A DNA stretch of 64,000 nt from Methylobacterium amylolyticum (GCF_030700245.1 NZ_JAUYZI010000027.1:1-64000), one strand, 5' to 3'. Shown: positions 42,221-51,139, numbered from the stretch's first letter. Notes: a model not told the origin generated them from the sequence alone. Made by a program: numbers and translations.

Positions 42221-42711
42221 GGCGCGTCCGCCTCCGGCCGCTCGGCCACCGAAGCCGTCTGCCGCGCCCGCCACGCGTCGAGGCGCTCCGCCAGCCCAGC
42301 GTCGGCCAGGGCCAGCACCGCCGCGGCGAGCAGGGCGGCGTTGACCGCCCCCGCCCGGCCGATCGCCAGCGTGCCCACGGGGATCCCGGCCGGCATCTGC
42401 ACGATCGACAGCAGGCTGTCCTGGCCCGAGAGCGCCTTCGACTCCACCGGCACGCCGAACACCGGCAGGCTGGTCATCGCCGCAGCCATGCCGGGGAGGT
42501 GGGCCGCCCCGCCCGCGCCGGCGATCACCACCTTGAACCCGGCCTCCCGCGCGCCCTTGGCGAAGGCCACGAGCCGGTCCGGGGTGCGGTGGGCGGAGAC
42601 GATACGCGCGTCGTGGGCGACCCCCAGCGCGTCGAGGGTCTCGGCGGCGTGCCGCATGGTCGCCCAGTCGGACTGGCTGCCCATGATGATCGCGACGGGG
42701 GGCGCCGACAT
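42217..42711 (-). CDS. purE: N5-carboxyaminoimidazole ribonucleotide mutase
   Basis: A 164-residue class I PurE that converts N5-CAIR to CAIR. MGSQSDWATMRHAAETL and SAHRTPDRLV contain the active-site Ser and His; IAGAGGAAHLPGMAAAMTSL and the LSIVQMPAGIPVGTLAIG loop complete the site. It precedes purK with a 4-base overlap, so the two consecutive enzymes are translated together. Confidence 0.96.
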   Translation of the reverse strand: MSAPPVAIIMGSQSDWATMRHAAETLDALGVAHDARIVSAHRTPDRLVAFAKGAREAGFKVVIAGAGGAAHLPGMAAAMTSLPVFGVPVESKALSGQDSLLSIVQMPAGIPVGTLAIGRAGAVNAALLAAAVLALADAGLAERLDAWRARQTASVAERPEADAP

Positions 42712-42789
42712 CGTTCAATCCGGTAAAAGAGGGCGCTTACCCTCGGGGGCCGTCCGCGGCAAGGCGCGGGCGGCGGGCATCCACCGGCA

Positions 42790-43068
42790 TCAGGCGATGA
42801 TGTCCGGCGTGAGCTGGTCCTCGATGTGGAAGATCCGGTCGCGCAGGGTGAGCTTGCGCTTCTTCAGGCGCTGGATCTGGAGCTGGTCGCCGGCGACGCT
42901 GCGCTCCAGCGCGTCGATTGCCCCGTCGAGGTCGCGATGCTCCTCGCGCAGCCGCGCCAGCTCGGCCAGGAGGTCGGACGCCGGGTCGGACGCCGGGTCG
43001 GACGCCGGGTCGCCCCCCGGTCCGGAAGCCGGCTCGCCCCCGGCACGCTCACCCGACTCTGCCGTCAT
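42790..43068 (-). CDS. DUF465 (YdcH-like) small protein with an ASDP repeat insert
   Basis: A 92-residue protein. The C-terminal half (LARLREEHRDLDGAIDALER then LQIQRLKKRKLTLRDRIFHI) is the helical-hairpin DUF465/YdcH module. The N-terminal third is a disordered Gly/Pro/Asp region in which the DNA holds three exact 12-base repeats (42972-43007), giving repeated ASDP. The ATG at 43068 is used; the frame extends to 43122. Function of DUF465 is unknown. A second DUF465 gene lies divergently at 43253. Confidence 0.78.
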   Translation of the reverse strand: MTAESGERAGGEPASGPGGDPASDPASDPASDLLAELARLREEHRDLDGAIDALERSVAGDQLQIQRLKKRKLTLRDRIFHIEDQLTPDIIA

Positions 43069-43252
43069 CGCCACCCGGGACGTCACAGGGAAAACAGAAG
43101 GCCCTTCGACCGTGCGGAGCATGCGTCACGCCCTTGCGGTGAGCAAGCGCCGGGCGCGCATTCGTGAGGGCGGCCCGGCGATAAACGCTTCGACAGGTGC
43201 GGCGACCTGTGCCAGTCTCAAGCCGTCGGAACGATGACAGGAGACTCGCTTC

Positions 43253-43435
43253 ATGTCGCTGCAGACGCATCTGAGCCAACTCACCCGGAAGCACGAAGCC
43301 CTGGAGCGTGAGATTCAGGAGGCCATCCACAGGCCCTCGGCGAGCGACCTGCACATCGCGGAACTGAAGCGCCGCAAACTCCACCTCAAGGACGAGATCA
43401 ACCGGCTCCAGCAGGAGGCCGACACCGTCCACTGA
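43253..43435 (+). CDS. DUF465 (YdcH-like) small protein (60 aa)
   Basis: A compact helical hairpin: SLQTHLSQLTRKHEALEREI, then IAELKRRKLHLKDEINRLQQ. This is the usual full length of YdcH-family proteins. It has AGGAGA about 10 bases before the ATG and a strong intrinsic terminator after the stop, so it is an independent transcript. Cytoplasmic; function unknown. Confidence 0.85.
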   Translation: MSLQTHLSQLTRKHEALEREIQEAIHRPSASDLHIAELKRRKLHLKDEINRLQQEADTVH

Positions 43436-43480
43436 GCCCGGACCGGGCGCGCCCGGCCTGCCCGCCGGGCCCCCCGGAGG

Positions 43481-43509
43481 CCGCGCCGTCCCCGACGGCG
43501 CGGTTTTTT
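43481..43509 (+). terminator. Intrinsic terminator of the 60-residue DUF465 gene
   Basis: CCGCGCCGTC pairs with GACGGCGCGG around a 2-base loop, followed by a run of six T at 43503-43508. Confidence 0.9.
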
Positions 43510-43599
43510 CATGCCCGCTGACGCGTTCGGGCCGCATCTGTTAAGTCTCCACCGAAGACGGCCTGAAAGGCCGCCGGACCTGATTTCCGGGGAAACGCC

Positions 43600-45534
43600 A
43601 TGCCCTCGCCCGAGACCACGCCCGAGCCCGGCCCCTACAGGCGGGCCTACGCGGAGGCCGCGGGCGACCCCGAGGCGTTCTGGCTCGCGGCGGCCAGGGC
43701 GCTCGACTGGGACCGCCCCCCGGAGCGGGCCTTCGACGGGACCTCCGGACCCTACGGCCGCTGGTTCCCCGGCGCCCGGCTCAACGCCTGCCACAACGCC
43801 GTCGACCGGCACGCGGACGGGGCGCGGCGCGACCAGGCCGCGATCCTCTACGATTCCCCCGTCACCGGCACCAAGCGGACGATCACCTACGGCGAGCTGA
43901 AGGCCGAGGTCGCGACGCTCGCCGCCGTGCTGGCGGGCCTCGGCGTCGGGCCCGGCGACCGGGTGGTGCTGTACATGCCGATGGTCCCGGAGGCGGTGTT
44001 CGGGATGCTCGCCTGCGCCCGGCTCGGGGCGGTCCATTCCGTGGTGTTCGGGGGCTTCGCCGCCAACGAGCTGGCGGTGCGGATCGAGGACGCCGCGCCC
44101 AAGGTCGTGCTCGCCGCCTCCTGCGGCGTCGAGCCGAGCCGGGTGGTCGCCTACAAGCCGCTGCTCGACGCGGCGCTCGACGCGGCGGCCCACAAGCCCG
44201 ACGCCTGCCTGATCCTCCAGCGCCCGCAATGCGCCGCGGCGCTGACCGCGGGCCGTGACCGGGACTGGGCCGAGGCGGTCGACGCGGCCCGGGCCGCCGG
44301 CGCCACCGCCCCCTGTGCGAGCGTGGCCGCCACCGACCCGCTCTACGTGCTCTACACGTCCGGCACCACGGGCAAGCCGAAGGGCGTGGTCCGCGACGTC
44401 GCCGGCCAGCTCGTGGCGCTCGCCTGGACGATGCCGAACCTCTACGGCGTGCAGCCCGGCGAGACCTACTTCTGCGCCTCCGACATCGGCTGGGTGGTGG
44501 GGCACTGCTACATCGTCTACGCGCCGCTCGTGCACGGCTGCACCACCGTGCTCTACGAGGGCAAGCCGGTGGGCACCCCGGACGCGGGCGCCTACTGGCG
44601 GCTCCTGTCGGAGTACGGCGTCGTCTGCCTGTTCACCGCGCCGACCGCCCTGCGCGCGATCAAGAAGGAGGACCCCGGCGGGGACCTCGTCGCGCGCTAC
44701 GACCTGAAAAAATTCCGGTCGCTGTTCCTGGCCGGCGAGCGGGCCGACCCGGACTCGGTCGCCTGGGCCGAGCGGGTGCTCGACCGGCCGGTCATCGACC
44801 ACTGGTGGCAGACCGAGACCGGCTGGCCGATCGCCGGCAACCCGATCGGATTGGAGACCCTGCCGGTCAAGCGCGGCAGCACCTGCGTGCCGATGCCGGG
44901 CTACGACGTGCAGGTGCTCGACGAGGGCGGCAAGCCCGTCCCCGCCGGGACGATGGGCACGATCGCGATCCGCCTGCCCCTGCCGCCCGGCTGCCTGCCG
45001 ACCCTGTGGGGCTCGGACGAGCGCATGCGCCAGAGCTACCTCAGCACCTTCCCGGGCTACTACGACACCTCGGACGCGGGCGTCATCGACGCGGACGGCT
45101 ACATCACCGTGCTGGGGCGGACCGACGACATCATCAACGTCGCCGGCCACCGGCTCTCGACCGGCGGGATGGAGGCGGTGCTCTCCGCCCACCCGGACGT
45201 GGCCGAGTGCGCGGTGATCGGCATCCGCGACGCGCTGAAGGGCGAGGTGCCCTGCGGCTTCGTGGTGCTGAAGGCGCGGGTCGAGCGGGACCCGGCCGAG
45301 ATCGAGCGGGAGCTCGTGGCCAAGGTCCGCGCGGAGATCGGCCCGGTGGCCGCCTTCAAGCTGGCGCTGACCGTGCCGCGCCTGCCCAAGACCCGCTCGG
45401 GCAAGATCCTGCGCGCCACGATGAAGCGCATCGCCGACGCCGAGCCCTGGACCATGCCGGCGACGATCGACGATGCCGGGGCGCTCGACGAGATCGGCGC
45501 GAGCCTGAAGGGCCGGGGGATCGGCGCGGGCTGA
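43600..45534 (+). CDS. prpE: Propionyl-CoA synthetase (PrpE-like)
   Basis: A 644-residue AMP-forming acyl-CoA synthetase. The core has YVLYTSGTTGKPKGVVRD (ATP-binding P-loop), ASDIGWVVGHCYIVYAPL, HWWQTETGWPIAGNPIG and the C-terminal PKTRSGKILRATMKRIA, with the acetylatable, catalytic Lys. The N terminus YRRAYAEAAGDPEAFWLAAA is like PrpE. It activates propionate (or other short acids) to CoA esters. The start ATG 43600 lies after a terminator, so it has its own promoter in 43510-43599. Specificity versus acetate is inferred from overall similarity. Confidence 0.88.
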   Translation: MPSPETTPEPGPYRRAYAEAAGDPEAFWLAAARALDWDRPPERAFDGTSGPYGRWFPGARLNACHNAVDRHADGARRDQAAILYDSPVTGTKRTITYGELKAEVATLAAVLAGLGVGPGDRVVLYMPMVPEAVFGMLACARLGAVHSVVFGGFAANELAVRIEDAAPKVVLAASCGVEPSRVVAYKPLLDAALDAAAHKPDACLILQRPQCAAALTAGRDRDWAEAVDAARAAGATAPCASVAATDPLYVLYTSGTTGKPKGVVRDVAGQLVALAWTMPNLYGVQPGETYFCASDIGWVVGHCYIVYAPLVHGCTTVLYEGKPVGTPDAGAYWRLLSEYGVVCLFTAPTALRAIKKEDPGGDLVARYDLKKFRSLFLAGERADPDSVAWAERVLDRPVIDHWWQTETGWPIAGNPIGLETLPVKRGSTCVPMPGYDVQVLDEGGKPVPAGTMGTIAIRLPLPPGCLPTLWGSDERMRQSYLSTFPGYYDTSDAGVIDADGYITVLGRTDDIINVAGHRLSTGGMEAVLSAHPDVAECAVIGIRDALKGEVPCGFVVLKARVERDPAEIERELVAKVRAEIGPVAAFKLALTVPRLPKTRSGKILRATMKRIADAEPWTMPATIDDAGALDEIGASLKGRGIGAG

Positions 45535-45565
45535 GCGCGGGGTCGCCCTCCCGCGCCCGGCGGGA

Positions 45566-46078
45566 TCACTCCGCGTCGTCGTCGTCCGCGTCGACGGCCG
45601 CGGGCTCCTGCTGCGTCGGCATCGGCTGCACCGCGCCGGGGGCGGGATCGACCCGGGTCGCGACCACCGTCGGCGCCGTCCGCGGGGGAACCGCGGCGAC
45701 GGGCGCCGAGGGGATGACGGTCGCGCCCGCGGCGACGAGGCCCGCCAGCGCGCGCAGATCGTCCGGCTGGCGCGCGTCGCGGGAGATCAGCTCGGCCTCC
45801 TGCTGGAGGCGGAGGTTGCACCCCGGGGACGGCAGGCCGCCGGTCGGGGTACAGGCGTCGTGGCGGGCGCAGGCCGCGTCGAGGGCGTCGACCGGCGGCA
45901 GCGGGGCGTTGTTGCCCGGCCCGCAGTAATTGCCGTGGATCAGCATCTTCGGGCCGCCGAACGCGGCGGGCTGGGCGAGCGCCGGGGCGCCGCCGGCGGC
46001 CAGGAGGATCGCGGCGGCCAGCGCGGGGAGCGTCCTGGCGCGGGGGCGGGCACAGGCTCGGGCAGGGGAGAGCGTCAT
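45566..46078 (-). CDS. Secreted phospholipase A2-like protein
   Basis: A 170-residue exported protein. An Arg-rich signal peptide ends near ALAQ (residue 36). The mature part shows HGNYCGPGNN (calcium-loop-like) and ALDAACARHDACT with the His73-Asp74 dyad flanked by Cys70 and Cys76, the core pattern of secreted phospholipase A2. Further Cys at 52 and 87 could form disulfides. The C-terminal half is Pro/Ala-rich and ends in DADDDDAE. It is shorter than animal enzymes, so activity is uncertain. ATG 46078 chosen for the signal peptide. Confidence 0.72.
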   Translation of the reverse strand: MTLSPARACARPRARTLPALAAAILLAAGGAPALAQPAAFGGPKMLIHGNYCGPGNNAPLPPVDALDAACARHDACTPTGGLPSPGCNLRLQQEAELISRDARQPDDLRALAGLVAAGATVIPSAPVAAVPPRTAPTVVATRVDPAPGAVQPMPTQQEPAAVDADDDDAE

Positions 46079-46271
46079 GGCAGGACCTTCACGGCGACAC
46101 ACCCCCTCAGGCGGTTCGCGTCGGGCGCTGCAGTGCAGCAGTCAGGCCGTCAAACGGGCGGGCGGCGGGCGCGGTTCCCCCCGCGGTTGCGCGCGGGGCC
46201 GTCCCGCAACCCGGTGCTGGCCGCCGCGCGCGGTCCGCGCCAGATAGGCAGCGCACCCTTCGGAGCCGCCG

Positions 46272-47390
46272 ATGACCGCCCGCCTGTTCGAACCGCTCAC
46301 GCTCGACGCCCTCACCCTCGAGAACCGCATCCTGATCGCGCCGATGTGCCAGTACTCGGCCCGGGACGGGCAGGCGACCGACTGGCACACGATGCATCTC
46401 GGCCAGATGGCGATGTCGGGGGCCGGGCTTCTCACCCTGGAAGCCACCGCCGTCTCGCCGGAGGCGCGCATCACCGCCTGGGACCTCGGCCTCTACGACG
46501 ACGGCTGCGAGCGGGCGCTCGCTCGGGTGCTCGCCGCGGTGCGGGACTACGCCCCGGTCCCGGTCTGCATCCAGATCGCCCATGCCGGCCGCAAGGCGTC
46601 GAGCGAGGCGCCCTGGCGCGGCGGCCAGCAGATCGCGCCGGACCACCCCTACGGCTGGCGCACCGAGGCGCCCTCGCCGGTGCCGCACGGGGAGGGCGAG
46701 GTGCCGCCCCACGCGATGGACGCGGCCGACATGAAGCGGGTGCGCGACGCCTTCGTGGCGACCGCCAAGCGCGCCGTGCGGCTCGGGATCGAGGCGGTGG
46801 AGCTGCACGGCGCCCACGGCTACCTGCTGCACCAGTTCCTCTCGCCGATCGCCAACAAGCGCACCGACGCCTACGGCGGCAGCCTGGAGAACCGCATGCG
46901 CTTCCCGCTGGAGGTCTACGACGCGGTGCGCCAGGTCGTGCCCGCAGGCGCACCGGTCTGGCTGCGGGTCTCGGCCACCGACTGGGTCGAGGACGGCTGG
47001 GACGTGGCGGACACGGTCGAGCTCGGCCGCGCCCTCAAGGCGGCGGGCTCGCCGGCTTTGCACGTCTCGACCGGCGGCGTCTCGCCCAAGCAGGCGATCA
47101 CCCTCGGGCCGGGCTACCAAGTGCCCTACGCCGAGCGGGTGAAGGCCGAGACGGGGCTCACCACCATCGCCGTCGGGCTGATCACCGAGGCCGCGCAGGC
47201 GGAGGGCATCCTGGCGGAGGGCCGCGCCGACGCGATCTCGCTCGCCCGGGCGATGCTCTACAACCCGCGCTGGCCCTGGCACGCGGCCGCCGAACTCGGC
47301 GCCCAGGTCCGCGCCCCGAAGCAGTACTGGCGCTCGCAGCCGCACCAGTTCAAGACGCTGTTCAAGGACACCGCCTTCGGTCAGCGCTGA
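46272..47390 (+). CDS. Old-yellow-enzyme family NADH:flavin oxidoreductase (YqjM/XenA-like)
   Basis: A 372-residue FMN TIM-barrel enzyme. LTLENRILIAPMCQYSARDG, CIQIAHAGRKASSEAPWRGG, VELHGAHGYLLHQFLSPIAN and KRTDAYGGSLENRMRFPLEV are the classic thermophilic-like OYE signatures, including the conserved Cys near residue 25 and the His/His pair in the substrate site. It reduces activated C=C bonds with NAD(P)H, often in response to electrophile stress. The AT-rich islet starts right after it. Confidence 0.9.
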   Translation: MTARLFEPLTLDALTLENRILIAPMCQYSARDGQATDWHTMHLGQMAMSGAGLLTLEATAVSPEARITAWDLGLYDDGCERALARVLAAVRDYAPVPVCIQIAHAGRKASSEAPWRGGQQIAPDHPYGWRTEAPSPVPHGEGEVPPHAMDAADMKRVRDAFVATAKRAVRLGIEAVELHGAHGYLLHQFLSPIANKRTDAYGGSLENRMRFPLEVYDAVRQVVPAGAPVWLRVSATDWVEDGWDVADTVELGRALKAAGSPALHVSTGGVSPKQAITLGPGYQVPYAERVKAETGLTTIAVGLITEAAQAEGILAEGRADAISLARAMLYNPRWPWHAAAELGAQVRAPKQYWRSQPHQFKTLFKDTAFGQR

Positions 47391-47443
47391 GCCTGTGATC
47401 TCAATCTCGGCAAAACGTGTAACCGATCCGAAATAAGCATCGG

Positions 47444-48652
47444 TCAATTTTTATTTGTAATGATAGAATTAATTATCGTACTAACCATCTCAGATTTCAA
47501 TAATGAAATCTCCTGCACGCTAATGCCAGTCTTATTTGAAATTGATCTCACTGAGTTATTATCTGACAAAATCTCCTCAAGAATCGAAATAATTCGATCA
47601 TTGCGGAAGAACAACCTGCGGAGATCGTCCGCATACGCGTAGCGTCGTTGGCGTGAGTCTGGAATCGGTAGGTTGACCCGCTCTTTCTGTCGGGACAACC
47701 TGTCTTGCTTGCCTTTATGCTCGATCCGAGCTCGAATGATATGCGTTACGTCTGATTTAAGATCTTTCATAATATTGTCTAACTCAAAGCTTTTGAGATT
47801 CCTTGCGACATAACGTATAATAGCGTCTTTCGCGATGTCACGGATTACGTGATTGGCAGATAAAGTCATAATATCTTTCTTAAAAATCTGTGCTGCGAAA
47901 AAACTAAGCCGCCTTTGAACGGTATGCCACGGAAATTTCGACGTGGAGATGACATCAAGCGTCGCCGAAAGCGCAAAACACTTGATGAAATAACGTGTGA
48001 AATCGTGCTGTGCTTGACCGAGTTCGATATCGAAGCGAGCCGCTTCACCGATCAAGATCGCCTCGATAATGAATGACCTTGCTGATTCTCGCTGAACTTC
48101 TAAATTAATATCGCTTTCTTCGAGTATTATGTGGTGTTTTTGATAGAAGGCGCGCGCAACCGAAATATAACCGTACCGCGTCAATGTCTGACGTAACCAG
48201 TGGTTAGCAACGTCGTTGCCGTAGTTTCTCCGAAGGTAGGCAAGTGCCATGTTTCCGATGCGGATTGAATTTGCACTATCCCACGAACCAACAATATCGA
48301 ACAAAGTTAATGGCAAATCGGAAGATATTTTATCAATTTTGCTCTCTATCTGATTGTATATAGAATATACGCTGCCGATAAATACCTGCTTCCTCCAAAG
48401 AAAAATGTCTATCCATTTGCTTCCCGGCTCAACGGCGATCGCTTTAATCCTTTTAATAGCGTCCCTGTCTGCCGATATGGGCTCGAAATCTACAATCGTG
48501 CCGGCGTGATCGCCTGGTACCGAACAAATCGCAATATAAAAATCATTGTTGCTGTTTATAATCTCGAAGATCGGCAGCGTAAATCCGTTTCCCATGAGCG
48601 GATAGAAGCCGACTAGTCGCGCATAAGGCAATCGTTCTGGGCAATGTCTCAC
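47444..48652 (-). CDS. Unknown protein of the AT-rich islet, second gene (402 aa)
   Basis: A 402-residue soluble protein, mostly predicted helical, with no signal peptide or membrane segment and no family I recognise. Near the C terminus, RIISILEEILSDNNSVRSIS then NKTGISVQEISLLKSEM looks like a helix-turn-helix, so DNA binding is possible. The start is GTG at 48652, 9 bases after the stop of the first islet gene, so both are co-transcribed. Codon use is unlike every neighbour: A/T-ending codons with many Ile, Asn, Lys and Ser. This marks recent horizontal transfer. It could be the partner of the upstream gene in a defence, toxin or regulatory pair (inference). Confidence 0.8.
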   Translation of the reverse strand: MRHCPERLPYARLVGFYPLMGNGFTLPIFEIINSNNDFYIAICSVPGDHAGTIVDFEPISADRDAIKRIKAIAVEPGSKWIDIFLWRKQVFIGSVYSIYNQIESKIDKISSDLPLTLFDIVGSWDSANSIRIGNMALAYLRRNYGNDVANHWLRQTLTRYGYISVARAFYQKHHIILEESDINLEVQRESARSFIIEAILIGEAARFDIELGQAQHDFTRYFIKCFALSATLDVISTSKFPWHTVQRRLSFFAAQIFKKDIMTLSANHVIRDIAKDAIIRYVARNLKSFELDNIMKDLKSDVTHIIRARIEHKGKQDRLSRQKERVNLPIPDSRQRRYAYADDLRRLFFRNDRIISILEEILSDNNSVRSISNKTGISVQEISLLKSEMVSTIINSIITNKN

Positions 48653-48661
48653 GATACTATC

Positions 48662-49510
48662 CTACAATGCTCCGACGCAATCGAGAAATCTCTCGAGCTC
48701 CGCCTGGATCTCACGATGAAAATCCGATGGCATACGATTTGGTTGCCAGTCATATGAGCAATAAGAGCATTCGGAAGTGCTTAAAAATCCATCGACGTCT
48801 CCGTTGATGGCATGCTTGTCCTCAAGAAATTGCTTGGGAAATATCAAGTGATGCACATGAGGAACGAGGGGAACGTGCTCACTGAATGCGACTTCAACCG
48901 CCGAAGCTCGCGAGTCAGGCCGGTTGTGTCCAGCTTGCGCGAGTTTGGCGATCTTGAGAAATGTCGCAGGCGCGGCCATCCATACTGGGATGTTCTCGTG
49001 AAGCCCCGGAATTAGCACTCCGTGGTAATAGTTTTTGCGCGATGAAAAAGCCCAGTCGACATGCCCTAGCGCTGATGAAAAGTTCGGCTCGAGTTCGAAG
49101 TCATCGAGCGCTAAATACGGATTATAGGCCTCATTGAAGGCTCCACTGTGCGCCCCGCCGGAATCAAACGGATATACATGGTGCGGCTCGGGCAATTTCG
49201 ATGCATTCAAGACGATTGCTGCAGGAAAAAAATCCAGTAGGTCACTTTTTTCTTCGCTGCTCTTCGGCTTATACGCAGCTTTCAAAAGAAAAAAATAATT
49301 TAATTCTCTTTTAAATACACGACATCCGTTCGTGATTATCTTCCGCGTCCTTATTATTTCGCGAAGTGCGCCAACGTTACAAATATGCACTAGATAGATT
49401 TCGTGCGTCTCGTCGACCTTATTCTGTCTGATACTCCGATCCGGAATGCCGCTTTTGCGCAACTCAAAGCCCTTCTTGCGCATCATTCCCTCAAAAAATA
49501 ATACAGGCAC
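48662..49510 (-). CDS. Unknown protein of the AT-rich islet, first gene (282 aa)
   Basis: A 282-residue soluble protein. The N-terminal half has HEIYLVHICNVGALREIIRT, VFKRELNYFFLLKAAYKPKS and VYPFDSGGAHSGAFN. This set, a His-containing strand, a YFF...AY block and a PFDSG block, resembles a family of bacterial proteins I recall only as uncharacterised; an ADP-ribosyltransferase-like fold is a guess. A Cys pair (CSYC) and several His lie near the C terminus. The start is uncertain: GTG 49510, or ATG 49486/49483 with GAGGGA just before. Base composition is far more AT-rich than the flanks. It leads a two-gene operon with its own promoter. Confidence 0.8.
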   Translation of the reverse strand: MPVLFFEGMMRKKGFELRKSGIPDRSIRQNKVDETHEIYLVHICNVGALREIIRTRKIITNGCRVFKRELNYFFLLKAAYKPKSSEEKSDLLDFFPAAIVLNASKLPEPHHVYPFDSGGAHSGAFNEAYNPYLALDDFELEPNFSSALGHVDWAFSSRKNYYHGVLIPGLHENIPVWMAAPATFLKIAKLAQAGHNRPDSRASAVEVAFSEHVPLVPHVHHLIFPKQFLEDKHAINGDVDGFLSTSECSYCSYDWQPNRMPSDFHREIQAELERFLDCVGAL

Positions 49511-49528
49511 CTATCCTACTTGACCGCT

Positions 49529-49566
49529 ATCATAGAAAACAATGCGCGCCAAATCAAAATTTGGCG
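49529..49566 (-). promoter_or_regulatory. Promoter and operator-like palindrome of the AT-rich islet
   Basis: On the minus strand TTGATT (49557-49552) and TATGAT (49534-49529) are separated by 17 bases, a good sigma70-type promoter about 19 bases from the first possible start codon. An 8-base-arm palindrome (CGCCAAAT CAAA ATTTGGCG, 49547-49566) covers the -35 box, suggesting repression, possibly by an islet protein. Confidence 0.65.
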
Positions 49567-49664
49567 TCTGACAGTTTTCGTTGTCAACCGAAGCTGAGTT
49601 CACTCCAGCCATCGCAGAAGCGATTGCAGATTCGCTGAAGGGGTGATTCCGCCTGAGAGGCTCA

Positions 49665-50426
49665 TCACCGCGCCTTGGCACCGACCAACGGCCCGAGCGG
49701 GCGGCTGATGTCCGAGCGGTCGAGGTTCGGCGCGTAGAGGCTCGACACCGAGCCGTCGAGGAACAGGGCGTTGCGGCAGCCGAGCGCGTCCTTGAACAGG
49801 CGGGCGAAGGCGCCGAACGTCACCGGCCGCTCGGAGATCGCGAACACGGCGGTGCGGCCGTCGTCGCGTACGCCGACCCCGTTGCGGATCTTCTGCGACG
49901 GGCCGTCGGCGGAGATCTTCGGGTGGATCTGCCCGTCGATCACCAGCATCGGGCCCGATTGCGTGGCGAAGTCGGGCCGGACCTTCGCCCGCTGGTAATG
50001 GGCCGTGTCGAGCACCCCCGCCCGCTCGCCCTTCACCCAGAACACACCGTTGGGCTTGAGGTGGAAGTTGCCCGGACCGTCCGCGGTGGACAGGCCCTTC
50101 AGCTCGCGCCCGCCCTCGACGTAGAGCCCGACCGGCGCCTGATCCTTGTCGTACATGCCCGCGTTCATCGCGAAGCTGAGGCCCGTGCCCTCGGCCTGCG
50201 CCAGCGCCCCGAGGGAGCCGTAGGGCAGCCCGTCGGCGCCGCGCCAGAACAGCCGCAGCCGCTGGCGCCGCAGGTCGAGGGTGCAGACCGTGTAGCTCTC
50301 GCCCTCCGCCTGCACCGCGCGGCAGGGCCCCGGCTCGGGAGACGCCGCCCGCGCGGGGGCGCCCGCCAAGGGGCCCGCCATGGCGACGAGCGCGATCAGC
50401 AGGCCGTGGACCGGGCGGAGGGGCAT
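49665..50426 (-). CDS. Secreted phosphodiester glycosidase-domain protein (DUF2233/NAGPA-like)
   Basis: A 253-residue exported protein. The signal peptide MPLRPVHGLLIALVAMAGPL...ARA is followed by a NAGPA-type domain: LSFAMNAGMYDKDQAPVGLY, NFHLKPNGVFWVK, TQSGPMLVIDGQIHPK, RNGVGVRDDGRTAVFAISE and NALFLDGSVSSLYAP. Such domains cleave phosphodiester-linked sugars in cell-envelope polymers. ATG 50426 gives the signal peptide; the frame stays open to 50582 without sense. GC-rich again, so the AT-rich islet ends between 49510 and 49665. Confidence 0.83.
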   Translation of the reverse strand: MPLRPVHGLLIALVAMAGPLAGAPARAASPEPGPCRAVQAEGESYTVCTLDLRRQRLRLFWRGADGLPYGSLGALAQAEGTGLSFAMNAGMYDKDQAPVGLYVEGGRELKGLSTADGPGNFHLKPNGVFWVKGERAGVLDTAHYQRAKVRPDFATQSGPMLVIDGQIHPKISADGPSQKIRNGVGVRDDGRTAVFAISERPVTFGAFARLFKDALGCRNALFLDGSVSSLYAPNLDRSDISRPLGPLVGAKAR

Positions 50427-50620
50427 CGGCGTGTCCGGGTGCGCCGAGAGGCGCGGAGCGCGTCCGCTCGCCCAGGAAAGCGGCGAATTTTGGCGCCCGG
50501 GCCGGGGCAGGGCGGGCCGGCGCGGCCGTGGCGCCCCGCCGCAGGACGGACCTGAACCGTTTCGGGACACCGGACGTTTCACGAAGCAGGGGTGCGCGGT
50601 CTAGTCTCGGAGATGGTGCG

Positions 50621-51139
50621 ATGAAGGGTGCGTTGCTCGGTTCCGCCCTGCTGGCGGCGGGAGCCCTGGTGCTGGCGCCGGCGAGCGCCGACGCCGGCGG
50701 GTTCGGCGGCTTCCGCGGAGGGGGCTTCGGCCACGGCGGGTTCGGTCACGGCGGCTTCGGCGGCTTCCGGGGCGGGTTCGGCGGGTATCGCGGCGGCTTC
50801 GGCGGCTTCCGCGGGGCCGGCTTCTACGGCGGTCGCGGCTTCGGCTGGCGCGGCGGCTACGGTGGCTGGCGCGGTGGCTACGGCGGCTGGCGCGGCGGGT
50901 ACGGCTACGGCCTCGGCGGCCTCGGTCTCGGCGTCGGCCTGGGTCTCGCGGCCGGCGGGCTCTACGGCGGGTACGGCGGCTACGGCTACCCGGGCTACGG
51001 CTACGGCGGCGGCTACGCGCCGGTGGGCTACGGCGGCTACTACGGCCCGGCCGCCTACGGCGGCGGCTGCTACACCGTTCCGCGGGTGCGCTGGACGCCC
51101 TACGGCTACCGGCGCGTGCTGGTGGAGCGCTGCTACTGA
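50621..51139 (+). CDS. Secreted glycine-rich repeat protein (172 aa)
   Basis: A signal peptide (MKGALLGSALLAAGALVLAP...ADA) precedes a chain of Gly/Phe/Tyr/Arg repeats (GGF, GGW and GGYG units) over residues 26-150. The end is a short non-repetitive part VRWTPYGYRRVLVERCY with one of two Cys. It should be an exported, disordered or surface-coat protein; such proteins are common in Hyphomicrobiales and unassigned. The DNA is correspondingly repetitive. A terminator follows. Confidence 0.8.
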   Translation: MKGALLGSALLAAGALVLAPASADAGGFGGFRGGGFGHGGFGHGGFGGFRGGFGGYRGGFGGFRGAGFYGGRGFGWRGGYGGWRGGYGGWRGGYGYGLGGLGLGVGLGLAAGGLYGGYGGYGYPGYGYGGGYAPVGYGGYYGPAAYGGGCYTVPRVRWTPYGYRRVLVERCY

